A stretch of 64,000 nucleotides of DNA from CAILZL01 sp963748005 (GTDB lineage: Bacteria > Pseudomonadota > Gammaproteobacteria > Steroidobacterales > Steroidobacteraceae), in contig CAVVHH010000003.1 in the NCBI GenBank assembly GCA_963748005.1, forward strand, positions 62,001 to 126,000, written 5' to 3'. The notes under the pieces are model-generated. The model saw nothing but the letters and a program-made list of their open reading frames with translations. It was not told the DNA's origin and made no database searches. Both the position numbers and the translations under genes were made by a program. Position 1 is the stretch's first letter. Each line of letters opens with the position of its first letter. Shown here piece by piece: positions 43,990 through 52,154 of the stretch.

Positions 43990-44490
43990 ATGAAACCGTT
44001 GAATTATTCAATCTCACAGCGAATCCTGCATTGGGGCATGGCGTTGCTGATCCTGTTCAATCTGCTGTTCACAGATGGAATAGAAATCTGGCACCGGGCC
44101 GTGCGGCGGGGGCAGGAGATTACGCCCGACATGGTCTCGTCAGCCAATATCCACGCCTATGTCGGAATTGCGATTCTCGTTTTTGCAGCCCTGAGAATTG
44201 CCCTGCGTTTTATCCAGGGTGTGCCGGACCTCCCGTCCGAAGAGCCCAAGATATTGCAATGGATCGCCAAGGCGACCCACGGAACGCTTTATCTTTTGAT
44301 GCTGGCCATGCCATTGACCGGCATTGGCGCCTATTACTTCGACATTGGATCAGCTGGAGACATTCACGCCGATGTTCTCAAGGTTATCCTCTGGGTGCTG
44401 ATTGCACTTCATGTCGCAGGCGCGCTGGTGCAGAAATTCTACTTCAAGACTGACGTTCTCGACCGCATGACCAAAGGCGTCAAGGCCTGA
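43990..44490 (+). CDS. cytochrome b561 family protein
   Basis: A 166-residue diheme membrane protein. Four membrane segments are visible (ILHWGMALLILFNLLF, IHAYVGIAILVFAALRIALRF, ATHGTLYLLMLAMPLTGIGAYYF and VLKVILWVLIALHVAGALV). Heme-ligand His candidates are in RILHWGMA, NIHAYVG, KATHGTLY and ALHVAG, the b561 spacing. It should move electrons within the inner membrane, e.g. between quinol and a periplasmic acceptor. gaaaagg precedes the ATG. The surrounding DNA is AT-richer than average. The IS follows 180 bases later. Confidence 0.9.
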   Translation: MKPLNYSISQRILHWGMALLILFNLLFTDGIEIWHRAVRRGQEITPDMVSSANIHAYVGIAILVFAALRIALRFIQGVPDLPSEEPKILQWIAKATHGTLYLLMLAMPLTGIGAYYFDIGSAGDIHADVLKVILWVLIALHVAGALVQKFYFKTDVLDRMTKGVKA

Positions 44491-44670
44491 TCCCGGTGCG
44501 GGGCTCGGCAGATAATCCAGGTCTGCCCAGCCCTGATCTGACCGGTGCAAACTGGGCCGACTGGCCGATTGCCGGTATCGGCCCGGAGCAGCCCCATGCG
44601 TTGATGATCAAGTACTCCAGAAAGCTGCCATTCGATACCGAGGCGAGAAGCTCAGCAGCACCTTACTTAG

Positions 44671-45966
44671 CAGGCTGTTGAAAATTGGACTGTGATTGCC
44701 GGTAGTGTGATTTCGAGCTGCATTCTTCAGTGGATTTCGGGTTGCATCGGTGTCAGTTCTTGCGTGCCGATCGATTCAAGCCGCTGCTGCCTCTGCATCA
44801 TGCGCTCGCTCCCATCAGATTCCGCATCCGCACCAGGTTCCAGCCCATACACGTGAACTGGTAAATCAGGTTCACCTTGTCGAGTCCTCTGACTTTCACC
44901 TGCCGGATCAAGCCAATGGTCTTGCCCCAGCCAAAGGTTTCTTCGATCCGCTTGCGCAGACGTTGGCTGACTTTATAGCTGTCATGGCGGGTGGTGCGCT
45001 CATCGAGTTGCGAGCCACCGGGTCGTTTGTCATTGCAGGCGACGTGCGGCGTGATGTTCAGGGCGCGACACTCGCGGATGAAGTCTTTGGTGTCGTACAG
45101 CTTGTCAGCACCGACGGTCTTGCGCCGCTGTCCCGGCAGGCTGGCCAGTAACGCCAGCGCCGTATCACGCTCAGCAGTGCCGTGCGCCGCACTGACCTGG
45201 GCGCGGACGATCAGGCCGTGGCGATTCTCCATCACGCTGTGGCCGAGAAAGGCCAGCTTGGCTTCGCCGCCACGGCTCTTTTTGGCAGTGCGGCTGTCGG
45301 GGTCGGTGCGGGATTGATGGGTGTCATTACTGCGTGATTGGCCGTGAAAATCCCGCTCGGCATTGCGACCGCCGCCCGCAGGGGGTTCATCACTGCCATC
45401 CTTGCGCACAAAGCTCTTCTGCGAGGCCCAGGCCTGGATCAAGGTACCATCCACGCTGAAGTGTTCGGTGGATAACAAGTCCCGCTGGCCCGCCAGCTTG
45501 ACCACCTCGGCAAATAGTTCTGGAATCACCTCGTGCTCCAATAGCCGATCCCGGTTCTTGCTGAAGGTCGAGTGGTTCCACACCGCATCGTCAATGGCCA
45601 GCCCGACAAACCAGCGGAATAGCAGGTTGTAATTCAGTTGCTCCACCAACTGCCGCTCGCTGCGGATGCTGTACAGCACTTGCAGCAGCTGCGCCCGCAG
45701 CAGCTTCTCCGGGGCAATTGACTCCCGTCCAATATCTGCGTAGATCGACTCGAACAGCCCATTCAGTTTGCGCAGGGCGTCATCAAACAGCCTGCGCATC
45801 GCTCGCAACGGATGATCCGCAGGCACATACCGGTCCAGATGTACCGTGGTAAACAACGCCTCTTGCATCACATCCGAGCCGCGCATCAACTACCCCTTCA
45901 CCAAAAACCATCGTCCCGTGAAGTCTATTTCAGGCTGAATTTGAAGGGGAGATTTTCAACGGCCTG
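44671..45966. mobile_element. IS5-type insertion sequence with TTAG target duplication
   Basis: 1296 bp, apparently complete. The terminal inverted repeats are CAGGCTGTTGAAAAT (44671-44685) and the complement of CAGGCCGTTGAAAAT (45952-45966), 14 of 15 identical. The 4-base direct repeat TTAG flanks both sides (44667-44670 and 45967-45970), matching the YTAR target of the IS5 group. It contains one intact transposase gene on the minus strand. It has inserted between the cytochrome b561 and blaI genes, about 60 bases from the blaI operator. Confidence 0.9.
44798..45886 (-). CDS. IS5 family DDE transposase
   Basis: A 362-residue transposase, apparently intact. The N-terminal DUF772-type domain is seen (FTTVHLDRYVPADHPLRAMRRLFDDAL, LLRAQLLQVLYSIRSERQLVEQL). 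The DDE residues are Asp in HFSVDGTLIQAW, Asp in VGADKLYDTKDFI and Glu in KRIEETFGWGKTIG. The start is ATG at 45886, with aagggg upstream and a TTG codon directly before. A Ser/Arg/Asp-rich stretch of about 60 residues in the middle is typical of this subgroup. It should catalyse cut-and-paste or copy movement of the element. Confidence 0.93.
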   Translation of the reverse strand: MRGSDVMQEALFTTVHLDRYVPADHPLRAMRRLFDDALRKLNGLFESIYADIGRESIAPEKLLRAQLLQVLYSIRSERQLVEQLNYNLLFRWFVGLAIDDAVWNHSTFSKNRDRLLEHEVIPELFAEVVKLAGQRDLLSTEHFSVDGTLIQAWASQKSFVRKDGSDEPPAGGGRNAERDFHGQSRSNDTHQSRTDPDSRTAKKSRGGEAKLAFLGHSVMENRHGLIVRAQVSAAHGTAERDTALALLASLPGQRRKTVGADKLYDTKDFIRECRALNITPHVACNDKRPGGSQLDERTTRHDSYKVSQRLRKRIEETFGWGKTIGLIRQVKVRGLDKVNLIYQFTCMGWNLVRMRNLMGASA

Positions 45967-46026
45967 TTAGGTTTTCCTATCCGCTGTTCACGACGGCCTT
46001 GCAGAAGTTTTTCTGCCGTAGTAGTG

Positions 46027-46046
46027 TCTACTATGTAGATAGTAGA
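46027..46046. promoter_or_regulatory. BlaI/MecI-type operator before blaI
   Basis: A perfect inverted repeat TCTACTA-TGTAGA-TAGTAGA lies 19 bases before the blaI start. It resembles the TACTA/TAGTA half-sites known for BlaI and MecI, consistent with autoregulation. Confidence 0.75.
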
Positions 46047-46064
46047 ACGTAAGGACATTTCATC

Positions 46065-46451
46065 TTGGCAGCTCCCAAGCTCACCAAACTCGAACTCGAT
46101 ATCATGGAAGCGGTGTGGGGCCGTGGACCCAGTTCGGTGCGCGAAATTCAAGAGTCCTTTCCAAAGGCACAGCGACCGGCCTACACCACGGTTCAGACGA
46201 CCGTTTATCGCCTAGAGGCCAAGAAAGCGCTGCGGCGCGCGAAGAAAATTAGCAACGCACATATCTTCGAGGCCACGATCTCGCGCGCGGCAGCACGAGG
46301 CCGGCTGATCGACGAACTACTTAAACTATTTGGCGGCGGACCGAGTCTGCTCATGGCGCACATGATCGAGACAGGGAAGCTGACAAAGCAGGACATCGCG
46401 GACGCCGAAGAGGCGCTGGCGAAGGGTGTCAAAGGAGAGGAGAGAAAATGA
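46065..46451 (+). CDS. BlaI/MecI family transcriptional repressor
   Basis: 128 residues: an N-terminal winged helix (KLTKLELDIMEAVWGRGPSSVREIQESF...AYTTVQTTVYRLEAKKAL) and a C-terminal dimerisation part (IDELLKLFGGGPSLLMAHMIETGKL). It begins with TTG at 46065 after aagga. In the family the repressor keeps its operon off and is cut or released when the BlaR1-like partner senses a signal. Here the next gene overlaps (ATGA at 46448-46451) and codes for that partner. The regulated target need not be a beta-lactamase; none is present. Confidence 0.9.
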   Translation: MAAPKLTKLELDIMEAVWGRGPSSVREIQESFPKAQRPAYTTVQTTVYRLEAKKALRRAKKISNAHIFEATISRAAARGRLIDELLKLFGGGPSLLMAHMIETGKLTKQDIADAEEALAKGVKGEERK

Positions 46452-48142
46452 TCGGCACCGTCGTCACGCATCTCCTGGAATCGACCGTCTTCGCGCTGGG
46501 GATGGCGCTTCTAACTGTGGCCTTCAGCGCCAACGGCGCACATGTGCGCTTCTGGTTGTGGTTCGCAGCTTCAGTGAAGTTTCTCGTACCGTTTGCCGCA
46601 ATCGTAGAGCTGGGAAAGCGCTTGCGGTGGGACTCCGCGCCGACGGTCGCACTGGATGCCGCGTTGCCGATGCGTCTTGGCGAATTCTTCCCGCAGGGCG
46701 ATGCCTTTGCGTTCGGGCCTTTGACAACCACATCGCCGGTGTTCCCGGCGCCGCCTCAGATCAGCCTGGTGACCGTGCTTCTGCTTATCTGGGGCACAGG
46801 CGTCGCTTTCCTGCTGTGCCGATGGACACTGCAGTGGTTGAAGCTGCGCACGATCCTAAAAGCGTCGACGCCGGCGCTGATCGATGCACCTATTCCGGTG
46901 CGATTCAGTGAATCGCTCTACGAGCCAGGGCTTGTCGGCATGTTCCGTCCGACAATGCTGCTACCGAGCGGCATCGCCGCACAACTCACGCCGGCGCAGC
47001 TTGCCCCGGTGATCGAGCATGAGCTGGCTCACTGGCGCCGGCGCGACAATCTAACCGCGGCGATTCATATGCTCGTGGAACTGCTGTTTTGGTTCCATCC
47101 GCTCGTTTGGTGGGTCGGCCTGCGGCTGGTCGCGGAGCGCGAACAAGCCTGCGATGAAGCGGTGATAGAGAGAGGTACCGATCCGCGCCACTACGCGGAC
47201 AGTATTCTTGAAGTCTGCCGTTTTTACGTTCGCTCACCCCTGGCCTGCGCCTCGGGCGTCTCAGGCGCGAGTCTCAAACACCGTGTGGAGAAGATCATGG
47301 AAAACGCAAAGCTCATCCGCTTAAGTGGCATAAAGCTGACCGTTTTGTCGACCTTTGCGGCGGGCACGTTGTTGGTGCCAGTGGCTGTGGGCCTTTTCAC
47401 GTCACTGCCTTCCGTTGCTCAAGCACCGTCCATCGCTCCGACGGCTGTCGCCTCGCCTGCCCCAAGCGTGCGGACGAACGCGAGCCCGGGAACGGAGGCA
47501 ATGCTTAGACGCCACATCGCGTCCCTGGAGAAGGGACAACAGAATTTCGAAGACATGGGGCCCAGACTCGAGAAGGCGGCACGCGAGCAACAAGCAGAAA
47601 TCTTGCCGCGCTTTCAGAAATTGGGCGATTTCAAGACACTCACCTTCAAGGGCGTAGCCAGGAGAATGGATTTCTATGAAGCGGAATTCGCGAACGGTCG
47701 CGTTGATTTCTGGATCGCGCCGCTGCAGCCCGATGGAAAAGTGAATGGCCTCTTCTTCCACATCTTGCCGACACCGGAGGAAGAAGCCGCAATAAAACAG
47801 CGAATCGCGACCGGCAAGCCTGATCCGGAACGAGAGGCTCTTCTTCGTCAGGAAATTGATGGCCAACAGAAAGGCGAGATTCGACCGGAAATCAGAACGC
47901 CGGCCCTGACCGCCAGGGTCACGAAATACTGGCAGATGATCCAGGATGACAATGAGTGGCTCGGCAAATTCATCTCGCTGCAGTTTCTTCATGTGGATCA
48001 ACGCGGATGGGACGTCTATGACGCGACCTATGCAAACGGCCACATGATTTACCGTGTCGGTCCTCTCACCGAACATAAATTGGCTGGTTTAATGAGAAGT
48101 GCTCCCAAAAAACTGAACAGCGAACCGCGCATGGATAAGTGA
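46448..48142 (+). CDS. BlaR1-like M56 family zinc metallopeptidase sensor
   Basis: 564 residues. Membrane segments lie in the first 125 residues. The zinc motif HELAH is at residues 191-195 with the third ligand region LVAEREQACDEAVIERG. A further hydrophobic segment (GIKLTVLSTFAAGTLLVPVAVGLF, about 295-320) leads to a periplasmic part. That part consists of two related units: residues about 350-440 (LRRHIASLEKGQ... FYEAEFANGRVDFWI) and about 455-555 (LLRQEIDGQQKGEI... VYDATYANGHMIYRV). The same scheme recurs in each, so the sensor domain is internally duplicated. It is not the penicillin-binding domain of BlaR1. The signal it senses is unknown. Confidence 0.87.
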   Translation: MIGTVVTHLLESTVFALGMALLTVAFSANGAHVRFWLWFAASVKFLVPFAAIVELGKRLRWDSAPTVALDAALPMRLGEFFPQGDAFAFGPLTTTSPVFPAPPQISLVTVLLLIWGTGVAFLLCRWTLQWLKLRTILKASTPALIDAPIPVRFSESLYEPGLVGMFRPTMLLPSGIAAQLTPAQLAPVIEHELAHWRRRDNLTAAIHMLVELLFWFHPLVWWVGLRLVAEREQACDEAVIERGTDPRHYADSILEVCRFYVRSPLACASGVSGASLKHRVEKIMENAKLIRLSGIKLTVLSTFAAGTLLVPVAVGLFTSLPSVAQAPSIAPTAVASPAPSVRTNASPGTEAMLRRHIASLEKGQQNFEDMGPRLEKAAREQQAEILPRFQKLGDFKTLTFKGVARRMDFYEAEFANGRVDFWIAPLQPDGKVNGLFFHILPTPEEEAAIKQRIATGKPDPEREALLRQEIDGQQKGEIRPEIRTPALTARVTKYWQMIQDDNEWLGKFISLQFLHVDQRGWDVYDATYANGHMIYRVGPLTEHKLAGLMRSAPKKLNSEPRMDK

Positions 48143-48267
48143 GGCGTTGCGATTTAGGCTGCCTGCGCGAGCGCTCACTTTCTGGACTATTGATGTCGGC
48201 TTTAGGATTCATCCCATGCCCGCTCAGAGTCGACAGCATCTCTCTCCTGCAAGATTGAGAGTGCCGA

Positions 48268-49008
48268 CTAGCCGAAATGTTGCCCGGTCACGCCGAGGCT
48301 CATTGCACTCAGCAGATACAGATAAGGCTTCAGTACATTTTCCGGCTTGGCCAGCGCACCGCGATCTTCGGCAGGGAAGGCCTGCAGACGAATCTTGGTG
48401 GCGACCGGGCCGGGGTTGACGCTGTTGACGCGAATCCGGGTGTTGCTGAGTTCATCGGCCAGCATGCGCATCATGCCTTCGTTGGCCCATTTGGAAACCA
48501 GGTAGGGACCCCAGTGCGCTTTGGCTTCGGTAGCGATATCGCAGCTGCTGAACACGATGGAGGCATCCTGCGATTTCTTGAGCAGCGGCAGGCAGTAGCG
48601 CGTCAGGATGAACGGCGCATTGGTGTTCACATGCATGGCGCGCAACCACTTGGGTACATCGTGATGTTCGATGGGCGCGCGTTCGGCCAGCATCGCTGCG
48701 TTGTGCACCAGGCCATCCAGTCGGCCAAAGTTTTTTTCGATCGCATCCGTCATGGCCTCGTATTCCGCCGGCCCGGCCTTCTCAAAATCCAGCGGCAGCA
48801 ATGCCATCGGCTTGGTGGTCGGGTCGGTCACCAGATCGGCCACCGCTTCGAGTTTTTTCTGGCTGCGACCATGCGCAATCACCTGCGCGCCGAGCTTGGC
48901 TGCCGCAATGGCCAGCGCTTTGCCAATGCCATCGGTCGCGCCGGTGATCAGGATCACGCGGTCTTTCAGAGCGTCAGGCGCGGGCTGGAACGTTTTCAGG
49001 TCTTGCAT
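48268..49008 (-). CDS. yciK: YciK family short-chain oxidoreductase
   Basis: A 246-residue Rossmann-fold SDR. The cofactor motif is VILITGATDGIGKALAIAAAKLGAQVIAHGR. Catalytic Ser (SSCDIATEAKAHWG) and Tyr/Lys (YLVSKWANE) are present. The ADELSNTRIRVNSVNPGPVATKIR segment is characteristic of YciK. It should be a cytosolic NADP-dependent enzyme of unknown substrate. The start at 49008 (ATG) is supported by the family N-terminus (MQDLKTFQPAPDALKDRV); a frame to 49080 is not. In Pseudomonas it follows ubiG and mupP directly; here rmuC, a synthase-like gene and a hypothetical gene lie between. Confidence 0.88.
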   Translation of the reverse strand: MQDLKTFQPAPDALKDRVILITGATDGIGKALAIAAAKLGAQVIAHGRSQKKLEAVADLVTDPTTKPMALLPLDFEKAGPAEYEAMTDAIEKNFGRLDGLVHNAAMLAERAPIEHHDVPKWLRAMHVNTNAPFILTRYCLPLLKKSQDASIVFSSCDIATEAKAHWGPYLVSKWANEGMMRMLADELSNTRIRVNSVNPGPVATKIRLQAFPAEDRGALAKPENVLKPYLYLLSAMSLGVTGQHFG

Positions 49009-49091
49009 GGTGGTCAGGGCTGGCGGTTGAGGCCGCGCATGATAGGGGGTTACGAACGGAAGACCAAGCGGGGAAGGCACCCAGCCGCGTG

Positions 49092-49739
49092 CTACCGCGC
49101 GGTCGCGGCTTCACGCTTCAAGTCGTCGAAGAGATGTGAGTTGGGCGGTGGTGTGCCGATTGATTTACTGCACCACACATGGGTTTTGGTCGTGTCCGGC
49201 ACTCCGCGTGCGAACGCAATGAAATGCGCGACATCGGAATTTGTTATCTGATAGCAGTTCTCGGATAGCCAGACGATGGAGTCACCTTCAGGTGTTTCGG
49301 TTATATCGCCAAACCGATGCTTTGGTTCGTCAAAAATCGTTTTCGGTTCGGGTGTGGGTTGCGGTTTCTGGATCGGTTTCCCGAAAAGACGAAAGGCTGG
49401 CGCTGCTGTCGCCGTTTTAGCGGCCAGGCGGATTGCCGCCTCTTTTGCTGCGCGCCATTCCTGTGGAGTTGAAGCTTTTTGCTCGTTGGTGCTGGAAGGT
49501 TGCATCGGTTCGGGATTGTCAGATTTGCTGACTTCTACAGGAGGCGTTGCAGGGCTTGGTGGTCCGATGCCTTTCACGCTGTCCTTACTGGGCTCAGGGG
49601 GAAGTGCCTTATCGGATAGCAACACAACGATCGACTCGAATACAGCTGGTTGTTGTTTGGGATGATTGACCCAGGGCAACTTAAACAACCCAAGATGCGC
49701 AATCACGACAACGCTCATGACGATGGAGCGTTGCAGCAT
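49092..49739 (-). CDS. hypothetical Pro-rich exported or membrane-anchored protein
   Basis: Not recognised. 215 residues from the ATG at 49739 (aaggaa upstream). An N-terminal hydrophobic segment (SIVMSVVVIAHLGLF) acts as signal anchor. A Pro/Ser/Glu-rich linker (about 35-130) follows, reminiscent of TonB-type spanners. A C-terminal part (about 150-205) has two Cys (SENCYQITNSDVAHFIAFARGVPDTTKTHVWCSK) that could form a disulfide. The tail is basic. The layout suggests a periplasm-spanning or secreted protein, but the C-terminus does not show a TonB domain. It lies alone between yciK and the synthase-like gene. Confidence 0.5.
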   Translation of the reverse strand: MLQRSIVMSVVVIAHLGLFKLPWVNHPKQQPAVFESIVVLLSDKALPPEPSKDSVKGIGPPSPATPPVEVSKSDNPEPMQPSSTNEQKASTPQEWRAAKEAAIRLAAKTATAAPAFRLFGKPIQKPQPTPEPKTIFDEPKHRFGDITETPEGDSIVWLSENCYQITNSDVAHFIAFARGVPDTTKTHVWCSKSIGTPPPNSHLFDDLKREAATAR

Positions 49740-49866
49740 ACGTGCCGGTTCCTTTTCGATTCGAGTTAACAATCAGATTCCCATCTGAGAGCCCGCAGTG
49801 GTATTCCCTGAGCAAGTTCAGGATTGGAGATTTAGGCGATAAAAAGTTCCCGGTTGAAATGAAAAA

Positions 49867-50763
49867 TCAAGTTGTTCGCGCAGCGCGCCAGGCAGTCCAG
49901 AGTTTCCTGATCGGGCTCAGCTCCACACGCTGTCGGGTGTGTGTGGCTGGATCGCGAGCAATGATCTGCAACACTTGTGCATGCAGGTCACCTAGTACCA
50001 GCAGCGGACGCAATGCCTGTTTTTCACTGCTCAGCAAACCTTCTCTGAGGGTTTGATAAGCGGCCAGCTGCTGCTGGCTGCGTGACTTGAGCAACTGCAC
50101 GAAGGTATCCGGCCAGTCGTCGCTTTGCAGGGCTTCGTATTCGATGTTGAGTTCATCGAGTTTCGCCAGTGGCAGATACAGGCGACCGTGATGAAAGTCC
50201 GGACGCAAGTCGCGAAGAATTTCCACTTGACGAACGAATGAGCCCAGCTGGCTGGCGGCATCGAGCAGTTGTGTGGTGGGAGATTCGGCCAGGTGTTGCG
50301 CGGCCATTGTGAACAAGCTGCCCAGACCACCGCACAGATATTGCGTCAGCTCGATATCGGTTTCATAGGTTGCGTTCGCCAGTTCCTGTGCTGCGCTCAG
50401 GTGTGCTTCATGAAGCAGTTGGAAGTCCAGGACGCTTCGACGCTGCTCAGCGACCGGAATACTTGCTTCCGGTCGCTGAGCAGCGTCGAAGCGTCCCGTT
50501 CTTGTGTTGCTGGCTGCCTGCAATACCTGTGTGGCCGGATGTTGTGCCTTGCCGGCAATCAGGCGATCGATCTCTTCACGCCACCATTGCAAGCGGATAT
50601 GTGCGACTTCATGCGGCGCACGGGCGCTGTCGTGTAATTCGGCTTCGATCAGGAATAACGCGGCCATGAGATCGCGGTGGGCTTCTGGCGTGTACAGCCA
50701 TGCGTAGTAGCGCATCGAGCCGGCGGGCACGGCGCGATCAACCAATGCGGAATCGAGCTTCAT
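49867..50763 (-). CDS. squalene/phytoene synthase family protein
   Basis: 298 residues of the all-helical isoprenoid synthase-like fold in its shorter, NDUFAF6-like form. Signature parts are SMRYYAWLYTPEAHRDLMAALFLIEAEL, RLQWWREEIDRL and LGSFVRQVEILRDLRPDFHHGRLYLP. The Asp-rich substrate motifs of true phytoene or squalene synthases are mostly changed (LQWWREEIDRL has no DxxxD), so prenyl-diphosphate condensation is doubtful. Residues about 89-115 (RTGRFDAAQRPEASIPVAEQ..., then LDF) are encoded by a 67-base palindromic repeat and break a conserved helix loop. ATG overlaps the rmuC stop by 4 bases. The frame is intact despite the insertion. Confidence 0.75.
   Translation of the reverse strand: MKLDSALVDRAVPAGSMRYYAWLYTPEAHRDLMAALFLIEAELHDSARAPHEVAHIRLQWWREEIDRLIAGKAQHPATQVLQAASNTRTGRFDAAQRPEASIPVAEQRRSVLDFQLLHEAHLSAAQELANATYETDIELTQYLCGGLGSLFTMAAQHLAESPTTQLLDAASQLGSFVRQVEILRDLRPDFHHGRLYLPLAKLDELNIEYEALQSDDWPDTFVQLLKSRSQQQLAAYQTLREGLLSSEKQALRPLLVLGDLHAQVLQIIARDPATHTRQRVELSPIRKLWTAWRAARTT
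50430..50496. repeat. 67-bp palindromic element inside a coding region
   Basis: Perfect 30-base arms (50430-50459 and 50467-50496) are separated by a 7-base loop. The left arm begins ggacgcttcgacgctgctca. It is translated on the minus strand as part of the synthase-like protein. A near-identical element lies at 52078-52138. Confidence 0.9.
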
Positions 50764-52037
50764 TCTTTGTCGAGAGCGATTGGCGCGATCGGTGTGCGAG
50801 CCAGTGCTTCGATAGGATCAATGTTTTCCAGTTCCTTGTCCGGACGGATGCCGAGCTCAGTGAACTTGCGCGCGCCCGGCAAAACTTGTCGTTCCAGTGA
50901 ACCCATGGCGGCGTTGAAGGCTTCGACGCTGCCATTGAGATTGCGCGACAGTTTGCCCAGGTGCGTGGTGAACACGTTGAGGCGCTTGTACAGATCCGCG
51001 CCCAGGTCGCGAATGACCTGTGCGTTTTCCGCCAGTGCAGTCTGCCGCCAGCCATAGGCCACGGCCTTGAGCAGGGCGACCAGTGACGATGGCGTGGCGA
51101 TGATAACATCCTGACGGATGGCATCTTCCAGCAGGTTGGGGTTCACCGCCAGCGCCGCGCTCAGGAACTGATCGCCGGGAATGAACAGGATGACGAAGTC
51201 CGGGCTCTTCTCGAACTGCGCCCAGTAACTCTTGGCGGATAGTTCGCGCACACGTTGCCCCACCATGTTGGCGTGTCGTTGCAGCGCCAGATTGCGCAGC
51301 TCATCGGTGCCGGCTTCAACGGCTTCGAGATACGCATCCAGCGGCGTCTTCACATCGACGACCAGTGTGCGGCCATCGGGCATGTTGACGATCATGTCGG
51401 GACGCAACGCGCCTTCAGTGGTGTTGGTGTGCACCTGTTCGCTGAAATCGCAGTGTTCCACCATGCCTGCCAGTTCGGCGAGACGTTTCAGCGTCAGCTC
51501 GCCCCATTGGCCGCGTACTTCAGGGCGGCGCAGCGCTGTGACCAGGTTGCGCGTTTCCTTTTGTAATGCCTGCTGACCCAGCGTTACGGTTTCCAGTGAG
51601 GCGCGCAGCGCGCCAAAAGTTTCGGCGCGTTCTTTTTCGATGCGGCTGATCTGCAGTTCGGTCTTGGCCAGTGCTTCCTTGATGGGCGCCACCATGGTTT
51701 CGATGGCTTTCTCGCGCTCGGTGAGTGTCGCTACCGCTGCCTGCTGGTGTTGACCCAGATGTTCGCGTGCCAGTTGCAGGAATACTTCGCTGTTGGCGCG
51801 CAGCGTGTTGCCGGCAACGTTGTCGAATTCGGCCGCCAGACGTTCCATGCTGAGTTGCTGCGCGGTCTGACGTTCCTGATCGATCTGCTCCTGGGATTTG
51901 AGTTGTGACTGGGCCACCGCCAGTTCATTGCTCAGTGTTTGTTCGCGCTGTGCGGCCTTGTGGCGCGCCAGCAGCCAGCCCAGCAGCAGGCCGATGAGCA
52001 GTGCCGATATGGATGTAATGATAATTTCGATGTTCAC
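50760..52037 (-). CDS. rmuC: DNA recombination protein RmuC
   Basis: 425 residues. An N-terminal membrane segment (ISALLIGLLLGWLLA) and a long coiled coil (about 30-150) precede the RmuC nuclease-like domain (about 165-370). That domain reads GQWGELTLKRLAELAGMVEHCDFSEQ, PDMIVNMPDGRTLVVDVKTPLDAYLEA and FVILFIPGDQFLSAAL. RmuC limits inversions and is related to nucleases; its in vivo reaction is not settled. The start is GTG at 52037. The last 4 bases overlap the synthase-like gene, so both are probably in one transcript. Confidence 0.93.
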   Translation of the reverse strand: MNIEIIITSISALLIGLLLGWLLARHKAAQREQTLSNELAVAQSQLKSQEQIDQERQTAQQLSMERLAAEFDNVAGNTLRANSEVFLQLAREHLGQHQQAAVATLTEREKAIETMVAPIKEALAKTELQISRIEKERAETFGALRASLETVTLGQQALQKETRNLVTALRRPEVRGQWGELTLKRLAELAGMVEHCDFSEQVHTNTTEGALRPDMIVNMPDGRTLVVDVKTPLDAYLEAVEAGTDELRNLALQRHANMVGQRVRELSAKSYWAQFEKSPDFVILFIPGDQFLSAALAVNPNLLEDAIRQDVIIATPSSLVALLKAVAYGWRQTALAENAQVIRDLGADLYKRLNVFTTHLGKLSRNLNGSVEAFNAAMGSLERQVLPGARKFTELGIRPDKELENIDPIEALARTPIAPIALDKE

Positions 52038-52077
52038 TGTGTTTTATGGCTTGGTTGTTCTGTTTCTCTGATTTTTA

Positions 52078-52138
52078 AAGACGCTTCGACTCCGCTCAGC
52101 GACCGGAGTCCGGTCGCTGAGCGGAGTCGAAGCGTCTT
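52078..52138. repeat. 61-bp perfect palindromic element, twin of 50430-50496
   Basis: 30-base arms meet around a single G (left arm aagacgcttcgactccgctc...). Compared with the copy in the synthase-like gene the arms differ by a few compensated bases (actccgctca vs acgctgctca), keeping the stem. It is located between rmuC and the phosphatase gene. Confidence 0.9.
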
Positions 52139-52154
52139 GGCTTACAGGAACCGT

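Noticed and set aside
44496..44681. Short plus-strand frame just before the IS
   Set aside because: It runs into the IS end, has no motif, and is disrupted or random.
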